From NCBI RefSeq assembly GCF_011075055.1, contig NC_058138.1, forward strand, positions 6,840,001 to 6,904,000: DNA of 64,000 bases, given 5' to 3'. Under the pieces are notes generated by a model, which saw only the letters and a program-made list of their open reading frames with translations, was not told the DNA's origin and did no database searches. How positions within the stretch are numbered: the stretch's first letter is position 1; each line of letters begins with the position of its first letter. Origin of the DNA: Mangifera indica. Taxonomy: Eukaryota; Streptophyta; Magnoliopsida; Sapindales; Anacardiaceae. Shown here piece by piece: positions 33,701-46,400 of the stretch. Both the position numbers and the translations under genes were made by a program.

Positions 33701-36700
33701 TTGGATGTTGGTTGTAGCAAATTACAATAGAATTATCATCTTGGAATGACTTGTACTTGAGATCAACTGAGATTTCTTACATTAATTGTTTCAATATAAA
33801 GTAATTAAAAATCACATTAATTCTTTGTCTCTTTTTCTAAACTAACTAAACTTGCATAAGTAAGTAATCACAAAAAACAAATTAATTGATTGCATACCTC
33901 GTCTTTCTTTTTGCACAATCCATGTATGATTTTATTAAAATCATTCCCCTCATTTTCTATTTCCATTTCCGCGTAATTGACTTTGTGCAACTTTGAAGTG
34001 CTTAACATTCCTTGAGAGAAAGTCTTCGTATTGGGACATTTTCTTATAATTAATTCTTCTTGTGATGAGAAATTGAAAGAGTAATTCCCAATCCTCAATT
34101 TCCTACAATCCTCTACACATAGATATTCAAGATTTGGAAGATTAGATACACTCTTAATTTCTTTGTATTGACACACAGATAGTCTTAGCCTTTTCACACT
34201 TTGAAATCTTTGAAGGAGTCCAAGTGGAATATTTGCTTTATCCAATGAGATATCAAGAGCTTTATATTGACTTTGCCATCTAATATTTCTCACACCATTG
34301 TGTAATGCAAATTCCTACAAATTGTGGTTGATCTACATATTCATTAAAAAAAAGTTTAATTAATAACTTATTTTCTTGGAAAATTTTAATTTTTTCTGAA
34401 AATTTTAATTTTTTCCTGTTTCCTCTGAATTTAGTCATACATAAGATCAATAGTAATGAAAAATCAGTCAACTCATTAAGCTTTCCAATAATAAGATAGA
34501 CCATGCACCTATTAAATATATTTCTAATAAAAAATAAAATTATATTTTTGGTTTTCGTAACTTAGATTACTTCAACGCAAAAAAAAAAACATAAAAATAA
34601 AAGGGATGCTATGATTCACATAATATGCAATTCAAATGTGTGACTCATATTAGATAGCGTCTATAGATAATTTGATTCAAAATTAGATTGATTTTTTGTT
34701 TAACAGAATTGTCCCGTAATAGAACCAAATTCAATTGATCATTCTTTTTATTTTCTAGATTTTGGTTCAAGCAAAAATACACATTAAGAATCACATATTT
34801 AAAACAAGAGATTCGTACTTTATTCTCTAAGCAAAGGAATTTTAACTCTAATATTGGAAGTGCACCATTCTTGTTATCATCTTGCAAGCCCAAATATCTC
34901 CAAGTCAAATTTTCACAATATTCTATCACCAATCTTTTTAACATCAGGAATTCTGAAGCATGTATTCCTGGATAGAAAATTGTAAGTTTTGGTAGTCTTT
35001 TGAGCACCAATTCAATTACCTGTGGAGAGATATAATTAACAACAACTTATGCTCCTTCTTCTTCAACAATCTTTTCTAAAACCTTACAATCTATTATCTC
35101 TAGGAGTTGAAGTTGTTTGAGGCTTTTGGCTATGGAAACACATATGTCATCTTTCCACATCTCTCCGACTTCAATCGTTTCAAATTTTGAGAGGAAGTTG
35201 AAATTTTGCTGTCCCAAATCTTTTCCAAACTAATATTATACAAAACTAACATCCTAAAATTGGTAAAAACAACTTGCAACCAAAGTTAATTATTGTATGA
35301 ACTTATATGAGAAGAAACTTAAAAAAATAATTTAATAAAATCAATTTGATAGAAATTATGTTATTATACGGACATTCAAGAGAAGGACTTGGCAGTGAAA
35401 TTGAATTGAAAATTCAAATCACTAGAAAAAAAAAAAAGAATTGCAAAAAGAGGTTTAAAGTTATAGTCAATCAAACCTTTTCATTGAACAGAGGCATGAT
35501 TTCATTGGATTGCAAATGAAATTTTGAATCCTCAACATAGTTCTCGTCTTCTGAAAATTCAACTAATTGTAAGAGTTCAACATTCTTGAATCCATGTAAT
35601 TCTTCTAGTGACCTAATAGACTTAAATTGAACTTCCAACATCCTCAAAAGCTCATGTTCCCATAATGCTCAAGTTTGCCATATTCTCGAAATATTTTCCA
35701 AAAATCTCCTATTGGTATTTTGTACCTTTTAAGCTCTTTGACAAATAAGTTTTTAGGTAGCACCTTGTTATCTCTAACATCCAATTCTATACTCGTGAGA
35801 TTAGAAAAGAGTTTTAACTCCTTGAGTACTTCAACCTTCCACTGAATAGGGCATCCCTTTATATGAAATTTTTTCAATTGCAATAATTTTGATATCACAT
35901 TTGGCACAATAACTTGCAATTGTATACAATTGCTTAAATCTAATAACCTCAATTCTGTCAGTTGACCTATTTCTATAGGTAACTCCTTAATAATTGAATG
36001 TTGCAAGCTAAGGACTTCTAATTTCTTTAGCTTTCCAATAATAGCAACATCTTTGATTGTGCTATCATCTAAACATAGTGTTTCAAGGTCTTTCAAAAGA
36101 TGAAAGGACGACGACAATGACGATTGGTGCAATCCAACTAAATTTAAAACTCTAAGCTTTGGCATCACAATGAAGAAGTTTTGTGGGATTTTGACATGAG
36201 AGTTGGACATATAGAAATATTCAAGAGCTGGACAATCCAAATCTTTAGGCTGAAGTTGACTAATAATAGTACTACTACCACGTAAAGAGATTTTTGTGCA
36301 TATATTAAGTTTATCTTTATCCTTCCATTCTCGTTTAATGTCATTTTTTAATGTAAATACATGGTGATGAACTTATGCTATTGGTATAGCAACAACACGA
36401 ATAGCATCATGCATAGCAAATTGTTCGCTTCTAAACTTGTCAAGTAACAAACTAGCATCTTTCAAGTTACGAACCAATTTATCCAATCTATTTCATGCAT
36501 CTTTCATTGTCAAATTAACTCCTTCAAGTATATCCAAACACACAACATATGTGAATAAGTATGAAACGGAAGTATTATTTTCCATTAGACTGGAAATTAA
36601 AAACGTTTTCTTGAGTTCTTCATCCCTTAAATTATTGTAACTTAAGGCCATCTTTATGTATTCCTTTTCTAGGAATCCCATGAACGTTGTTGGTGAAGGA

Positions 36701-38022
36701 GCTCTCAATTCTCACAATGCCACTTTCCAGTCAGATGGATGACTCTTGTTTTTTAATGCTTTTGCAATGCTACAAATAACGATGGGCAACTCTATGCACT
36801 CCTTGCATACATCATTCAGTAGAGAATTCAATTCATGTGTTTGAATAACATCACCTGCAAATAGAGCTAGGATTATACTAATTGCATGTGTATTTACATG
36901 CATACTCTACATATCTGAAAATAAGAAAAGTTTAAAATAAGATTATACTAATTCCACCTTATAATTAATGTCAAATGACAAACAAAAAACAAATTACTAA
37001 GTCAACAATAGGAGATACCGGTAAACTTAAAATATATATGTTAAACAATTAAAATTGTGAAAATTCTATAAGGTTATAAAAATTAATAAATCTGGACGTT
37101 ATAAAAATTGGGCAAACCAAGAAAACATATAAATGAAAATTCTATAACAAGATTACCAACCGTCTTCCTGAATAGGTTCCAAGCTTCTTCTTCTTCTAAA
37201 ACGCCCATCTGAAAATTATTTGTGAAACCCATCTTCTCCAATACATCTAAATTTCTTGTCTTGAACTTTAGTTTCTTCTCCAATACATCTGGAACTCCTT
37301 TCCTTTCTGAAGGAGTGGATAATCATATAAATAATTATCACTCAAAATAATCATAAGAAAGCTCAAACATTATCACTCAAAATAATCATAACAAAAGCAA
37401 TGTCCTCAAACAAATTATCCTTCTTTGCTTTCCTTCCAGCTTCCTGCACAAGAGTAGTCTTCCCAAGACCACCCATCCCATAAACACCAATCATGTACAC
37501 TTTCTCATCATTTAATGCATCCCATACATTCTTCACTATAGAGGTTCTTGCTTCGAATGCCAAATGATCTTCATTAGATCTAAGCCAGATATCTTGTGGA
37601 ATAGTAGGAAAGGAAACTTGATCGAACTCCCTTTTTTTCTGGAGGAGTGGATCAATATCCTCCCGCTTTAATTTGAAAGCTTTCTTGCTCTGTTTGTAGT
37701 TGGACCACAATCCTTTGAAGCATTGAGCGTTATTTGCTTTCTCTTGAATCAACTGTTCTGCTTCTGTAATTGTCTTCTCCACATCCTTCTGCCAGTCCTT
37801 AAAATTCTGTTTGATGACTTCCACATTTCTTTCAGCAGCAGTAACCTTAAGCTGGACTTCGTCTCTTGTATTTTTCAACTGCTCAACTTGTTTTTCCAGA
37901 TTTTTGAAATTATTGTAGTTGTACAAATACTTGAATTGACGCCAAATCGGAGCAGCCAACCACTTGCCAACTTCAAGGACAGGACTCAACACACCCCCGA
38001 TACTCCCAGCAACATCAACCAT
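30800..38022 (-). pseudogene. NLR-1: CC-NBS-LRR resistance-gene pseudogene
   Basis: This is the paralogue of the intact NLR at 54304-62004. Exon 1 (38022 to about 37388) encodes the full N-terminus (MVDVAGSIGGVLSPVLEVG) and P-loop GMGGLGKTT, but the splice donor after FEDIAFV is lost. Exon 2 survives only from KTRNLDVLEKM on (to about 37150), so kinase-2 is missing. Exon 3 (about 36865-35480) has stops at 36712, about 36490 and about 36375 and a one-base loss near 35655. It retains LRRs such as LRLLDLSNCIQLQVI; the GLPL motif reads ELPIVIC. Exon 4 is broken near 35050. Exon 5 lacks about 85 codons between CRKLR and GNYSFNF. Exon 6 (33770-33330) has lost its acceptor CAG. Exon 7 is broken after 32520. 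Exon 8 (about 31650-31115) is partial, and a short last exon lies near 30860. Confidence 0.93.
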
Positions 38023-38340
38023 TTTTTTTTAAAAAAAACTTTTTTTAAGTTTGAAAAACAGAAGAGAAGTGAAGCAAATGAAAATAACTAAAACACAGAT
38101 AATAACAGGACAACTAAGGTGCAAAATCAAATTGATTAAGTAAGGGAAATAGGTGAAATAAAGAAGATTTGAGGGTAAACAAGAGACCAAGGGAACTAGT
38201 TTCAGAGAGGTTTGTGAGTGGAAGTATTTTTGAGTGGTTTCTGAATGATTAAGAGAGAACAAAACTGAAGACGATGAAGATAGATTACAATGAACACGAT
38301 TCAATTGCTTTTAACTTTGCTGAGAACAACTTTCTCCATA
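38023..38340 (-). promoter_or_regulatory. 5' flank of NLR-1, conserved with NLR-2
   Basis: The 300 bp upstream of the NLR-1 start is alignable with 62005-62400 upstream of NLR-2, sharing phrases such as AAAACAGAAGAGAAGT and TTTTTGAGTGGTTT. It therefore holds the ancestral leader and promoter. A TATATATATATA run at 38337-38350 could supply a TATA element, but a start site cannot be fixed. Confidence 0.45.
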
Positions 38341-38424
38341 TATATATATATTAAGAATGAAATAAATAAGTGAATATACCTGACTTTATGGGTAAATTTG
38401 TAATATGATAATCTAAGATACATT

Positions 38425-38457
38425 TATATATATATACATACATACATACATACATAC
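38425..38457. repeat. (TA)n/(CATA)n microsatellite
   Basis: A TATATATATATATA run passes directly into five CATA units, followed by unique sequence. Confidence 0.85.
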
Positions 38458-38959
38458 GATGACATTTTAGTGACCATGGCGACTTTGTCCCTATTGATCC
38501 AGACATAAAATATTTTAAGAGGTATTTATTTAAATTTTAATAACATAATATTAGGATTTGGATGTGGTGATTTTGGCTACTTAAAGTTATTCATACAGAC
38601 CAAATGGGGCTTGCAAGGAAATAGATGTGATGTGCAAAGGAATTTCAGAAAATAAAATATATCAGATTGTTGATGCCATGTCCCCCATTGGTCAACACTT
38701 AAAATACTTCCTTCATTAAATTAATCTCAGAAACCAAATATGTATAAAAGATGATTAGTTATGTATCATTATAATTTTAACATTTATCCCAGTGTCAACG
38801 TAACTCTACTGAAATTCTTATCTAGTGTCTGACAGGCTACACCCTAAGTGTTACATGGGCAAGCAGTGGATATTGGGTAGTTAAACACTGCTTATGAGCT
38901 CAGAGGCGTTGACCTCTATAACCCTCTACCTCCTAATTGGGAATGACTATTTCTCAATA

Positions 38960-39400
38960 GTTCATGGTGCTGTTAGAACTCCAAATGCAAGGCCTGATTT
39001 AAGAGTGGAAATTAGTTTTTGACATTGGTTGAATCTTCAATAAAAAGGCAATAGCTTTGGTTGCTTTGCAGAGAAGCATATGACAAAAATTAAAGAATTA
39101 TATAAAGAAAACATCCAAATGTAATTAACTAAACATAGAAAATGTTCTGGTGCAAGCTATGCTTATTCTCCTATGATCAAATCAAACTATGAAGTTATCA
39201 AGATGAGTCATGCGAATATTGCACAATGTTGTAAAGATCTTCCAAGTAGAATTCTTAAGCATATGTTGAATCAACAAGTCTTTATTCATCTCATTTTTAG
39301 GTATTCTCAAAATAATCGAATTTATTAATTCATCCCTCTACAACATTAGTTTATTTGTTGTTCTTAAAACACCATTCTTTTTATTATTATTTTCTTTTAT
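38960..39400 (+). pseudogene. Third copy of the unidentified 3' coding remnant
   Basis: The segment resembles 25115-25560 and 49110-49530. It includes the phrase ATGCAAGGCCTGATTTAA, where the other copies read RTLNARPDLK, and the distal phrase AAGATGAGTCATGCGAA. It has no PPR or NYN sequence around it. It marks an older, otherwise eroded copy of the unit between the two main ones, placed just upstream of the NLR-1 5' flank. Confidence 0.7.
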
Positions 39401-39854
39401 AATAATTTATATGCTCTTAGTGCCTTAAACAAAGTTAATTCGATTTGAATTAGTGTTTGGTTTGATTTGAACCGAATTAATCTAAAGTTTCAATTTGATA
39501 AGTTGATTAGAGATGTGAGAAAAAGGGTTCAAACAAACAAATGAACCAAATTATTCAAAAATTATGATTTAGTTTAGGTTAGTTTGAAGAATAGCTCGGT
39601 TTAATTTGAAATTTAAAATAAATAGTTTAAGAGAAATGAATTTTTTTCTAGTACACCAGAAATAACGGAAAGTGAGACTTTTTTTTTTATGAAGAAATAA
39701 GAAATATTGAAACCCAATTTTTTCTCAAAGAAAATGAGAACCCGAAATTTGGGGAAAGAAAGTTGAAATAAAGAAAGTGAAAAAGAGAAAGATTCCATGA
39801 AATCCAACTGATTTGAGAATATTTGTTAAAGAAAAAGAGGTAGGTAGAATATTA

Positions 39855-39935
39855 TTGACTTATTGACCTCAGAATAAAGAATAAAGTAGGTAGATTATTT
39901 AATCAAACGCATTTTCCAAGCACCAGAATAAAGTA
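39855..39935. repeat. About 80-bp dispersed repeat, three copies
   Basis: The phrases TTATTGACCTCAGAATAAAG and AAGTAGGTAGATTATTTA, followed by CGCATTTTCCAAGCA, recur at about 40665-40745 and 42163-42225 with small changes. All three lie in the intergenic region between NLR-1 and the unit 2 leader. Function is unknown. Confidence 0.7.
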
Positions 39936-39949
39936 GCTGAAACTTGGAA

Positions 39950-40625
39950 GGCCAGAGGAGTTATTCTCACCCAAGGTTTGTTGAAATCTCAAATTAGTAT
40001 CTACTAAATATTGAAAACTCAATTTCTCACCTGGTTAAAATTAACATCATCCATATAATGTTAAACATTATATTTTTTATATTTTCCCACCGTCACATAG
40101 TTCCACGGTTTCATTTTGAACCAAGTGGTTGGTGATTTGCTTGTGAAGCTTGCCATGGCAGCCTCAATGCCTCTCTCAGCCACCACTTCCAAGCCAACCA
40201 TGGCAGCCACCATGCCTACCATAACCCCAGCTTCCAAACCACCTGGGGCGTCCACCAAGCCTCCAGAAAATTTATGCAAAACCGGAGAGAAAGATGGGCA
40301 ATAACAGGATGGAACAGTTGCAGCGTCAATGGGCAACAGAAACTGGTGAACAAGTCGGGCAGATGAAACCAATATCCATCTAGAGTTGAGAGAATTTTTA
40401 GAAAACCGAAGGGGAATAAGTTTTAAAAAAATTGTTAATTTTTTGTAAGAAGGTGAATAAAAATTTTTATTTATTTTAATATTATTAATTAAACCATAGA
40501 TTTGTTCTTAAAATTAACTCATTTTGTTAATTTTAATACCTATAGATGGGAGTTTGATATTTAATATTTGACAATTATTGATTTAAAATTTCATCAAACC
40601 TTAGGTGAGAATAAACCTTTTGGCC
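39950..40625. mobile_element. Mutator-like foldback element, copy 2
   Basis: The ends read GGCCAGAGGAGTTATTCTCACC and, on the other strand, GGCCAAAAGGTTTATTCTCACC. The arms are related over roughly 150 bp. Target-site duplications are AACTTGGAA (39941-39949) and AACTTGAAA (40626-40634), 9 bp with one transition. The TIR tips match those of the element at 3938-4625, but the interior is different: GC-richer, with a 62-codon plus-strand frame rich in Ala, Pro and Thr (40116-40304) that shows no domain. No transposase is present. Confidence 0.85.
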
Positions 40626-40634
40626 AACTTGAAA

Positions 40635-43504
40635 TGACTCTATAACCATGGATAGACAGAATATATTTGACTTATTGACCTCAAAATAAAGTAGGTAAAT
40701 TATTTAGACAAATTTAAATACATGCATTTTCCAACCAGCAGAATTAACTCATGAATTATAACCTTTTTTTTATAATAAGAAAGCTTTATTTGAGCTGGGA
40801 TATTTTTTGGGACAGAAGTTACCAATACCAAACAACTGAAATCTTAGATTTAATAACCAGTTTTACAACCTTTTTATTTTGAAATATAGTCAAAAAAAAT
40901 TTTAATCTATATTCTTTTATTTGAAATCTCCTCTATTGCCCTCTCGAGATAGTTACTTCTAGTTTCAATTAACTCAAAGTTCTATAAAATTCAATTGATT
41001 TGACAATAAAACTCACTACCATGTAAATAAAATATTTTCAGTGGTGTTTGAAAGGAAAGATAAGAGAGAAGAATAATGAAGATAAAGAAAGTAGAAACCT
41101 ACCAATAGAGATAAAGGGAGAATATGTGCTTGGACCGTTTCCTTAATAGAGTTTCATCATCCCAATTGATCCCATTCCCTTATAATTGATGTGAGAGAAG
41201 AAAATTGAACATACAAGAGATAAAGTAGGTTATGTGTTTGGAGTTTCATCGCCATAATTGATCTCATTTATTTATATTTTATAGTCGAGTTGAAATTTAT
41301 TATTTAAACATTAAAATCAAATCATTTTGTTATAGAGTCAATGATTGTGTTTTTATTTGTTTAGATTAATTAGTTCAGTTTTAAAGGAAGAATTTGACTT
41401 AAATAAAGTTTTTTAATTAAAAATATCAATTCAATTTTAAAGCGACAATCTAACTTAAAAAAAGATTTTTTGTTAAAACATTATATAATTTTCAGATCGA
41501 TAAAAATATAAATTTATTGTTAATAAATTAGTAGTGAATAATTATTTTTTTTATAACATTATGAGTTATTTATCTATATAAATTGTTGTTTATTACAGTT
41601 ACAAAAGATTTGAACTTTGTTTCTCAATCAAACATACTATAAAATGAAGATAGTTTATTCATACAATACGAACAAAACTATAAAAAGAGTAAAATCTATG
41701 CAATCATTATAATTGAGGTTTAGTTATTATGCAATCACTACAATTGAGGCTCAACCACTAGGATAAGATCAATCACTACAATTAAGGTTTAGTTATTATC
41801 AATCATACAATAATTAAGAATACCATCTTATTGAGTACTAAAAATTATATTATTCTGTTTTGATTTTTATTTTATTGAATTTTTTTGTTAATATAATTAT
41901 CTATAAATTATGAGAGTTAAAGCGAAGAAGAAAGTGGAAGTGTTATAATATTTGATGAATTTTCCCATCAAAGAAGGGATGTATACCTAACATCGTTTAA
42001 TGTGAACATTCAAATTTGTGGAGAGGCATGGGGAATTCCTGTATAATGCGACCCACCTCATTGCAATGTACAGATATTCCTCCTTTAACGCACACCATTC
42101 GTTTGCTTATTCTGCTTCTCTTCTCACTTTCATTTCTTTGCCTTTATATAAATATTTATGACATTATTGACCTTAGAATAAAGTAGGTAGATTATTTAGA
42201 CAAACGCATTTTCCAAGCAACGGTGAGTATCTCTTCAAATAAATATTACAATAATTGAAATCAGATAATATTTTAATGTATACTGCTATGGAATATAGGT
42301 ATGGAGCTGTTGAAGGAAGTGCAAAATAAAAGGAAATATCATAGAAACTGAAATATCTCAACTAGGAAGGTGAAAAGATCTTCCCTTGTTGGATTGATGT
42401 CATAATGAGTTAAAATAATTTAAAATTAAATATAAATTAGTAAAAATTAATAATTAATTTTTAAAAAAATTAATTTATTATTAAAAGACCTAATCGCCTT
42501 GTTAAGAGTCCGATATGACACAAACTCCAAAAGAGTAGCTTATGTCACGAGTCTTAGTGTTTATACAAATTAACCCAGCCCACAAGACTCATTATTATAC
42601 AGTCCTTGACCCAACCTACAAATACAATAAATTGCACCAAAGTTAGCTCAACCAAGCCTAGTACGACCAGTACTATGTCTACTAATGATTCATTATCAAC
42701 TTAAAGTTCTATGAAATTCAATTGATTTGATAATAAAACTCATCAATGTGTGGATAAATCTTTTTTTTTTTTTTGGTGATACGTGAAAGGAAAGATGATA
42801 GGTAAGACTAAAGATAAAAAGAGTAGAGAACACAAAAGAGTTCCATTGTTACAATGGAGGATCGTTTCATTAATAGAGTTTCCATTGTCATAATTGATCC
42901 CACTTATTTATAGTTTATAGATGAGTTGAAATCTACTATTGATATATTAAAATTAAATTATTTAGTAATGGATTTGGTCATTGTAGTTCTATTTGTATAG
43001 ACTAGTGAATTCAATTTTAAAAAGATAATTCCACTTAAATAATATTTTTTAAATTAAAAAAGAAGTTGATTCAATTTCCAAAGAAACAATTTTACTGAAG
43101 TAATAATTTTTCATTAAAAAATAATATAAACCCTTTGTGGTTTTTGAATCTATACAAGTATGAACTTATTATTAATAACCCATTAGTAAATAATTATATT
43201 TTATAATATTGTGAGTTAACGAGTATTTATCTATATAAATTATTGTTTATTACCATTACAAATGTTTTAATTTTGATTTCAATTGAACATATTGAAATTT
43301 CAAATTTTTTTTATTAAAATGACTTTTTATTGAAAAAACTAAATTTTTACCTTTTTTTTTATTGAATGTATCGAATTGATCATTTTGACTAAATTCACAA
43401 AACAACATTGAAAAGGCAACTATCCTTTAGACATTATCAAGTGATCAACGATCAAATATGTCATTTATTTGCTGATCACTATTGAGTTTGGTTCAATTAA
43501 AATT
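40635..43504. other. AT-rich intergenic DNA between the duplicated units
   Basis: No gene is supported. Two related blocks (40960-41110 and 42690-42850) share AAGTTCTATGAAATTCAATT or close variants with each other and with 62415-62445. About 43340-43500 matches 2985-3140. The remainder is simple AT-rich sequence with poly-A and poly-T runs. Confidence 0.5.
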
Positions 43505-43949
43505 TAAAATTTAAAAATTGACAAACCACAAATAGAGGTTGAAAACCCTACTAAACACAAAAAATGAATACAATTACTATCAATCTTGATCCAAATAAAT
43601 TATGTCAGATATATGCCACATTATCAAGTAAAAAGTTATTCCTGAGCTCACCATTATTAATATTATTTAGGAGTGAACTAAGCTGAGTCAACTCAAACTT
43701 GAACAAGAGTCAACTTGACATTAAGTTTGATTTATTTGATTAAAGATGAGTTTGTTGGAAAAGTTGTCAAAAATGAAAAATAATGGTTACTGGATATCAA
43801 AAAGAGGAATCTTTGGAAAAAAAAAAAAAAAAAACTAACCCTTTGAGGAAGATAAAAAGTTACCAAATAAGATGAATAGGTTAACAAGTCGATTAAGTCA
43901 ACCTAACTTGCCTCAATTGTGAGCTAGCATTGCCCCTGCTAAAATTCAA
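43505..43949 (+). repeat. Upstream leader segment, unit 2
   Basis: The segment is alignable with 49755-49940 and in part with 25795-25830 and 26150-26225, sharing phrases such as CCAAATAAATTATGT and TTACCATTATTA-like words. It contains a poly-A tract near 43819-43837. It marks the beginning of the repeated unit before the PPR pseudogene. Confidence 0.55.
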
Positions 43950-44260
43950 CTCAATTGAGCCGAACATCAGGCTGACCAAGAGCTGCCTCAGAATGAGTTC
44001 AATGCCCTAATATTAAGTAAAAACAATTAATGATATAAATGTCGCTACATAAATTTTATAGGAGTAGAGATGCAGCCTATAAAAGTCCAATGGGCCAATT
44101 CCCCTACTTCAACCCAAAACTTACCCAAATGACAGCAACAAAAACAAAATCACAAACATTTCACAAGCGATACACTAAATTTCCGGATTCAATCTCAATC
44201 ACTTTTGGGTCAGTGATTAAGCTGCCTTGCATTGCTTATTTCAGGTTTTAATTTTCTTTT
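43950..44260 (+). repeat. PPR-unit leader repeat, copy 3
   Basis: This copy is alignable with 10085-10400, 26340-26640 and 51130-51330. It holds TCCAATGGGCC (44086-44096) including TGGGCC, a consensus site II motif. It directly precedes the PPR pseudogene, as copy 1 does. Confidence 0.7.
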
Positions 44261-44269
44261 CTTTTTGTT

Positions 44270-46400
44270 TAGGGTGCTGTTTGAGTGATACCAAATAGTC
44301 TTAACTTGTTCATGAGCGCCTTCAATGGTCATTAAGCTTTCATCTTCAACGTTTCCAAGCAAAATCTTCGAATGGGTTAATTTAACTGCCTGTATTTCGT
44401 CACTTTCGTGTGCTAATACACTCCAAGTTACTGATTATGAAGCACAAATTCAATTTCTAATGAATAAGCTATACCGGGATAATCCTATTCTGGTTTTGGA
44501 TAGCACTGGCAACTTGAACTCCGCTTTGACGAAATTTAGATGAGTATCTCTCCAAAAAGGGTTTCAACACACTGCTGATACATATGGTAAGATAATTTTG
44601 AAGCTGGGTTTAGCTGGAAATGTTGAACAAATGGAGGAGGGGTTCTGGCAAAATATGATGAAAGATAAGTGCCCAAACGCAAAAGAAGCTCTTATTTCAT
44701 TAGTTGAATTGTTTGTTAAACATAATAGGTTGAATGAAGCAATAAGGGTTCTTGTGAGTATGATTTTGGGTGGTTTTAAGCCCTCAGTTGATGTATTTAA
44801 TGTTTTGTTAAGTGCTATTGTGAAGAAGAAGAGAGGTTGTGAAGATGTGGTGTTTATTTATAAGGAGATGGTAAAAGCAGAAATTTTGCCAAATGTTGTT
44901 ACTTGGAACTATTTGTTGGAGGTTTTATTTGAAAATAGTAGGACTGAGTCTGCTCTGGATCAGTTTAGGAGAATGAACAAGAAAGGGTTAGTCCTAATAG
45001 TAGGAATTTTGAGATAATAATAAAATGTCTTATTTTAAGCAATCGAGTGGATGATTTGGTTATCATTTTAGCCAAGATGTTTAATGCTGGATTTGAGCTG
45101 GAATTAAGTTTCTATACCTGTATAATACCACTGTTTTGTAGGGAAAATAAACTAGAGGAGGGAATCCAACTGTTATGGTTGATGAGAGCTTCAAATCTTT
45201 TGCCGGATGAGTTGATTAGATGTATGTGTGAGAACCATAGATTAGATGATGTGAATAATCTTCTTGAAGAGATGATAGAAAATTGTAGAACACTCTTTGT
45301 TGATGTGCTTGTTGATCTAGTAGCAGGACTTTGTGCAATAGGAAAATTCGATGAGGCTATGAATTTCTTGGAAGACAAATGTGGTTACGTAACTTTTCCA
45401 TGCAACGCTATGCTTGAAGGTCGTTGCAATGCTGGTCAATTTTTTCTGGCAAAAAGTATCTTTGACAAAATGGCTGAGAGAAATGTAAATATTCTAATCA
45501 GATGGCTTTGCGAGAATATGGAAATAAAGGAAAGCGAATGAACTTCTTAGCAGAATGATTATAATTTCCATATTTCCCGACTCTGTCACATACTCAACTC
45601 TTGTTGTAGGCAACTGTCGATTGAGAAAGTATGAGGATGCTTTGCCGGTGTTCCATCGGGGTTGTATCGAAAATTGGGTTTTGGATTCTATATCTTATTA
45701 GGAGTTAGTGGAAGGTCTTTGCCAGGCGGGAAAGATCATGGAGGCTGCTGAAGTATTTCATTACGTGTTGAAGAATGGTTTCTCCCTCCATCCTTCTTCT
45801 TACAATATGCTGATAGGCGGCATGTGTGGCATGGGACAAGTGGATAAAGCAATTAGGCTACAGGGTTTGGTTTACAGTTCTGATACTTCTTATACTACTT
45901 TAACTTACACTACAATCAAGCATGGATTTGTCAAAATTAAAAATGGCTAAAGGACTAATGGTATTTCTCTCACAAATGTTGGTGGACGGTTGTGCTTTTG
46001 TTGTGCTGTGTGTTCTTTGGCTAGCCAATCTCACTTGCACATGGTTGTAAGCGGCATTGATAAACTAGTTTCTTGTAGTGATATTTTGGATTCATCTATT
46101 TATAACAGACTAATCAGTAGCTTCTGGAAAGAGGGTCTAAAAAGTTAGGCTTCCCATTTATTGGATCTGATGTTAGAAAAAGGTTGGGTACCAGATGCTA
46201 CAACTCATGGACTGTTGGTTGGGTCTTTCATCAAAAGAGATACAGATGGTGAAACATTTACATATGAGGATTCCATGCAAGATGGTGTTAGCAACATTCT
46301 CTCTGAGGGATTAGGAAATACATGACAAGTTCCCATAGTTGACAATGAAACTGTAATTAGAAAGTATCTAAATTACCCTGGTGGAAAACTCACCATGATG
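44270..46400 (+). pseudogene. PPR protein pseudogene, unit 2
   Basis: This is the longer of the two PPR copies. From about 44420 one frame reads IQFLMNKLYRDNPILVLDS, a stop at 44541, and then continues through PPR-like helices (ALISLVELFVKHNRLNEAI, VDVFNVLLSAIVKKKRG, PNVVTWNYLLEVLFEN) to a frameshift near 44985. The next frame runs 45000-45541 (FEIIIKCLILSNRVDDLVII, EAMNFLEDKCG). A further frameshift leads to KIMEAAEVFHYVLKNGFSL and SSYNMLIGGMCGMGQVDKAI, with a stop at 45950. Later fragments include LLDLMLEKGWVPDATTHGLL. The repeats are the P-type found in organelle RNA-processing PPR proteins. At least two frameshifts and several stops make it a pseudogene. Confidence 0.85.

Noticed and set aside
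37723..38091. Plus-strand frames opposite the NLR first exons (also 61669-62031)
   Set aside because: They occur in both paralogues only because they are antisense to the conserved coiled-coil exon. They have no start context or domain.
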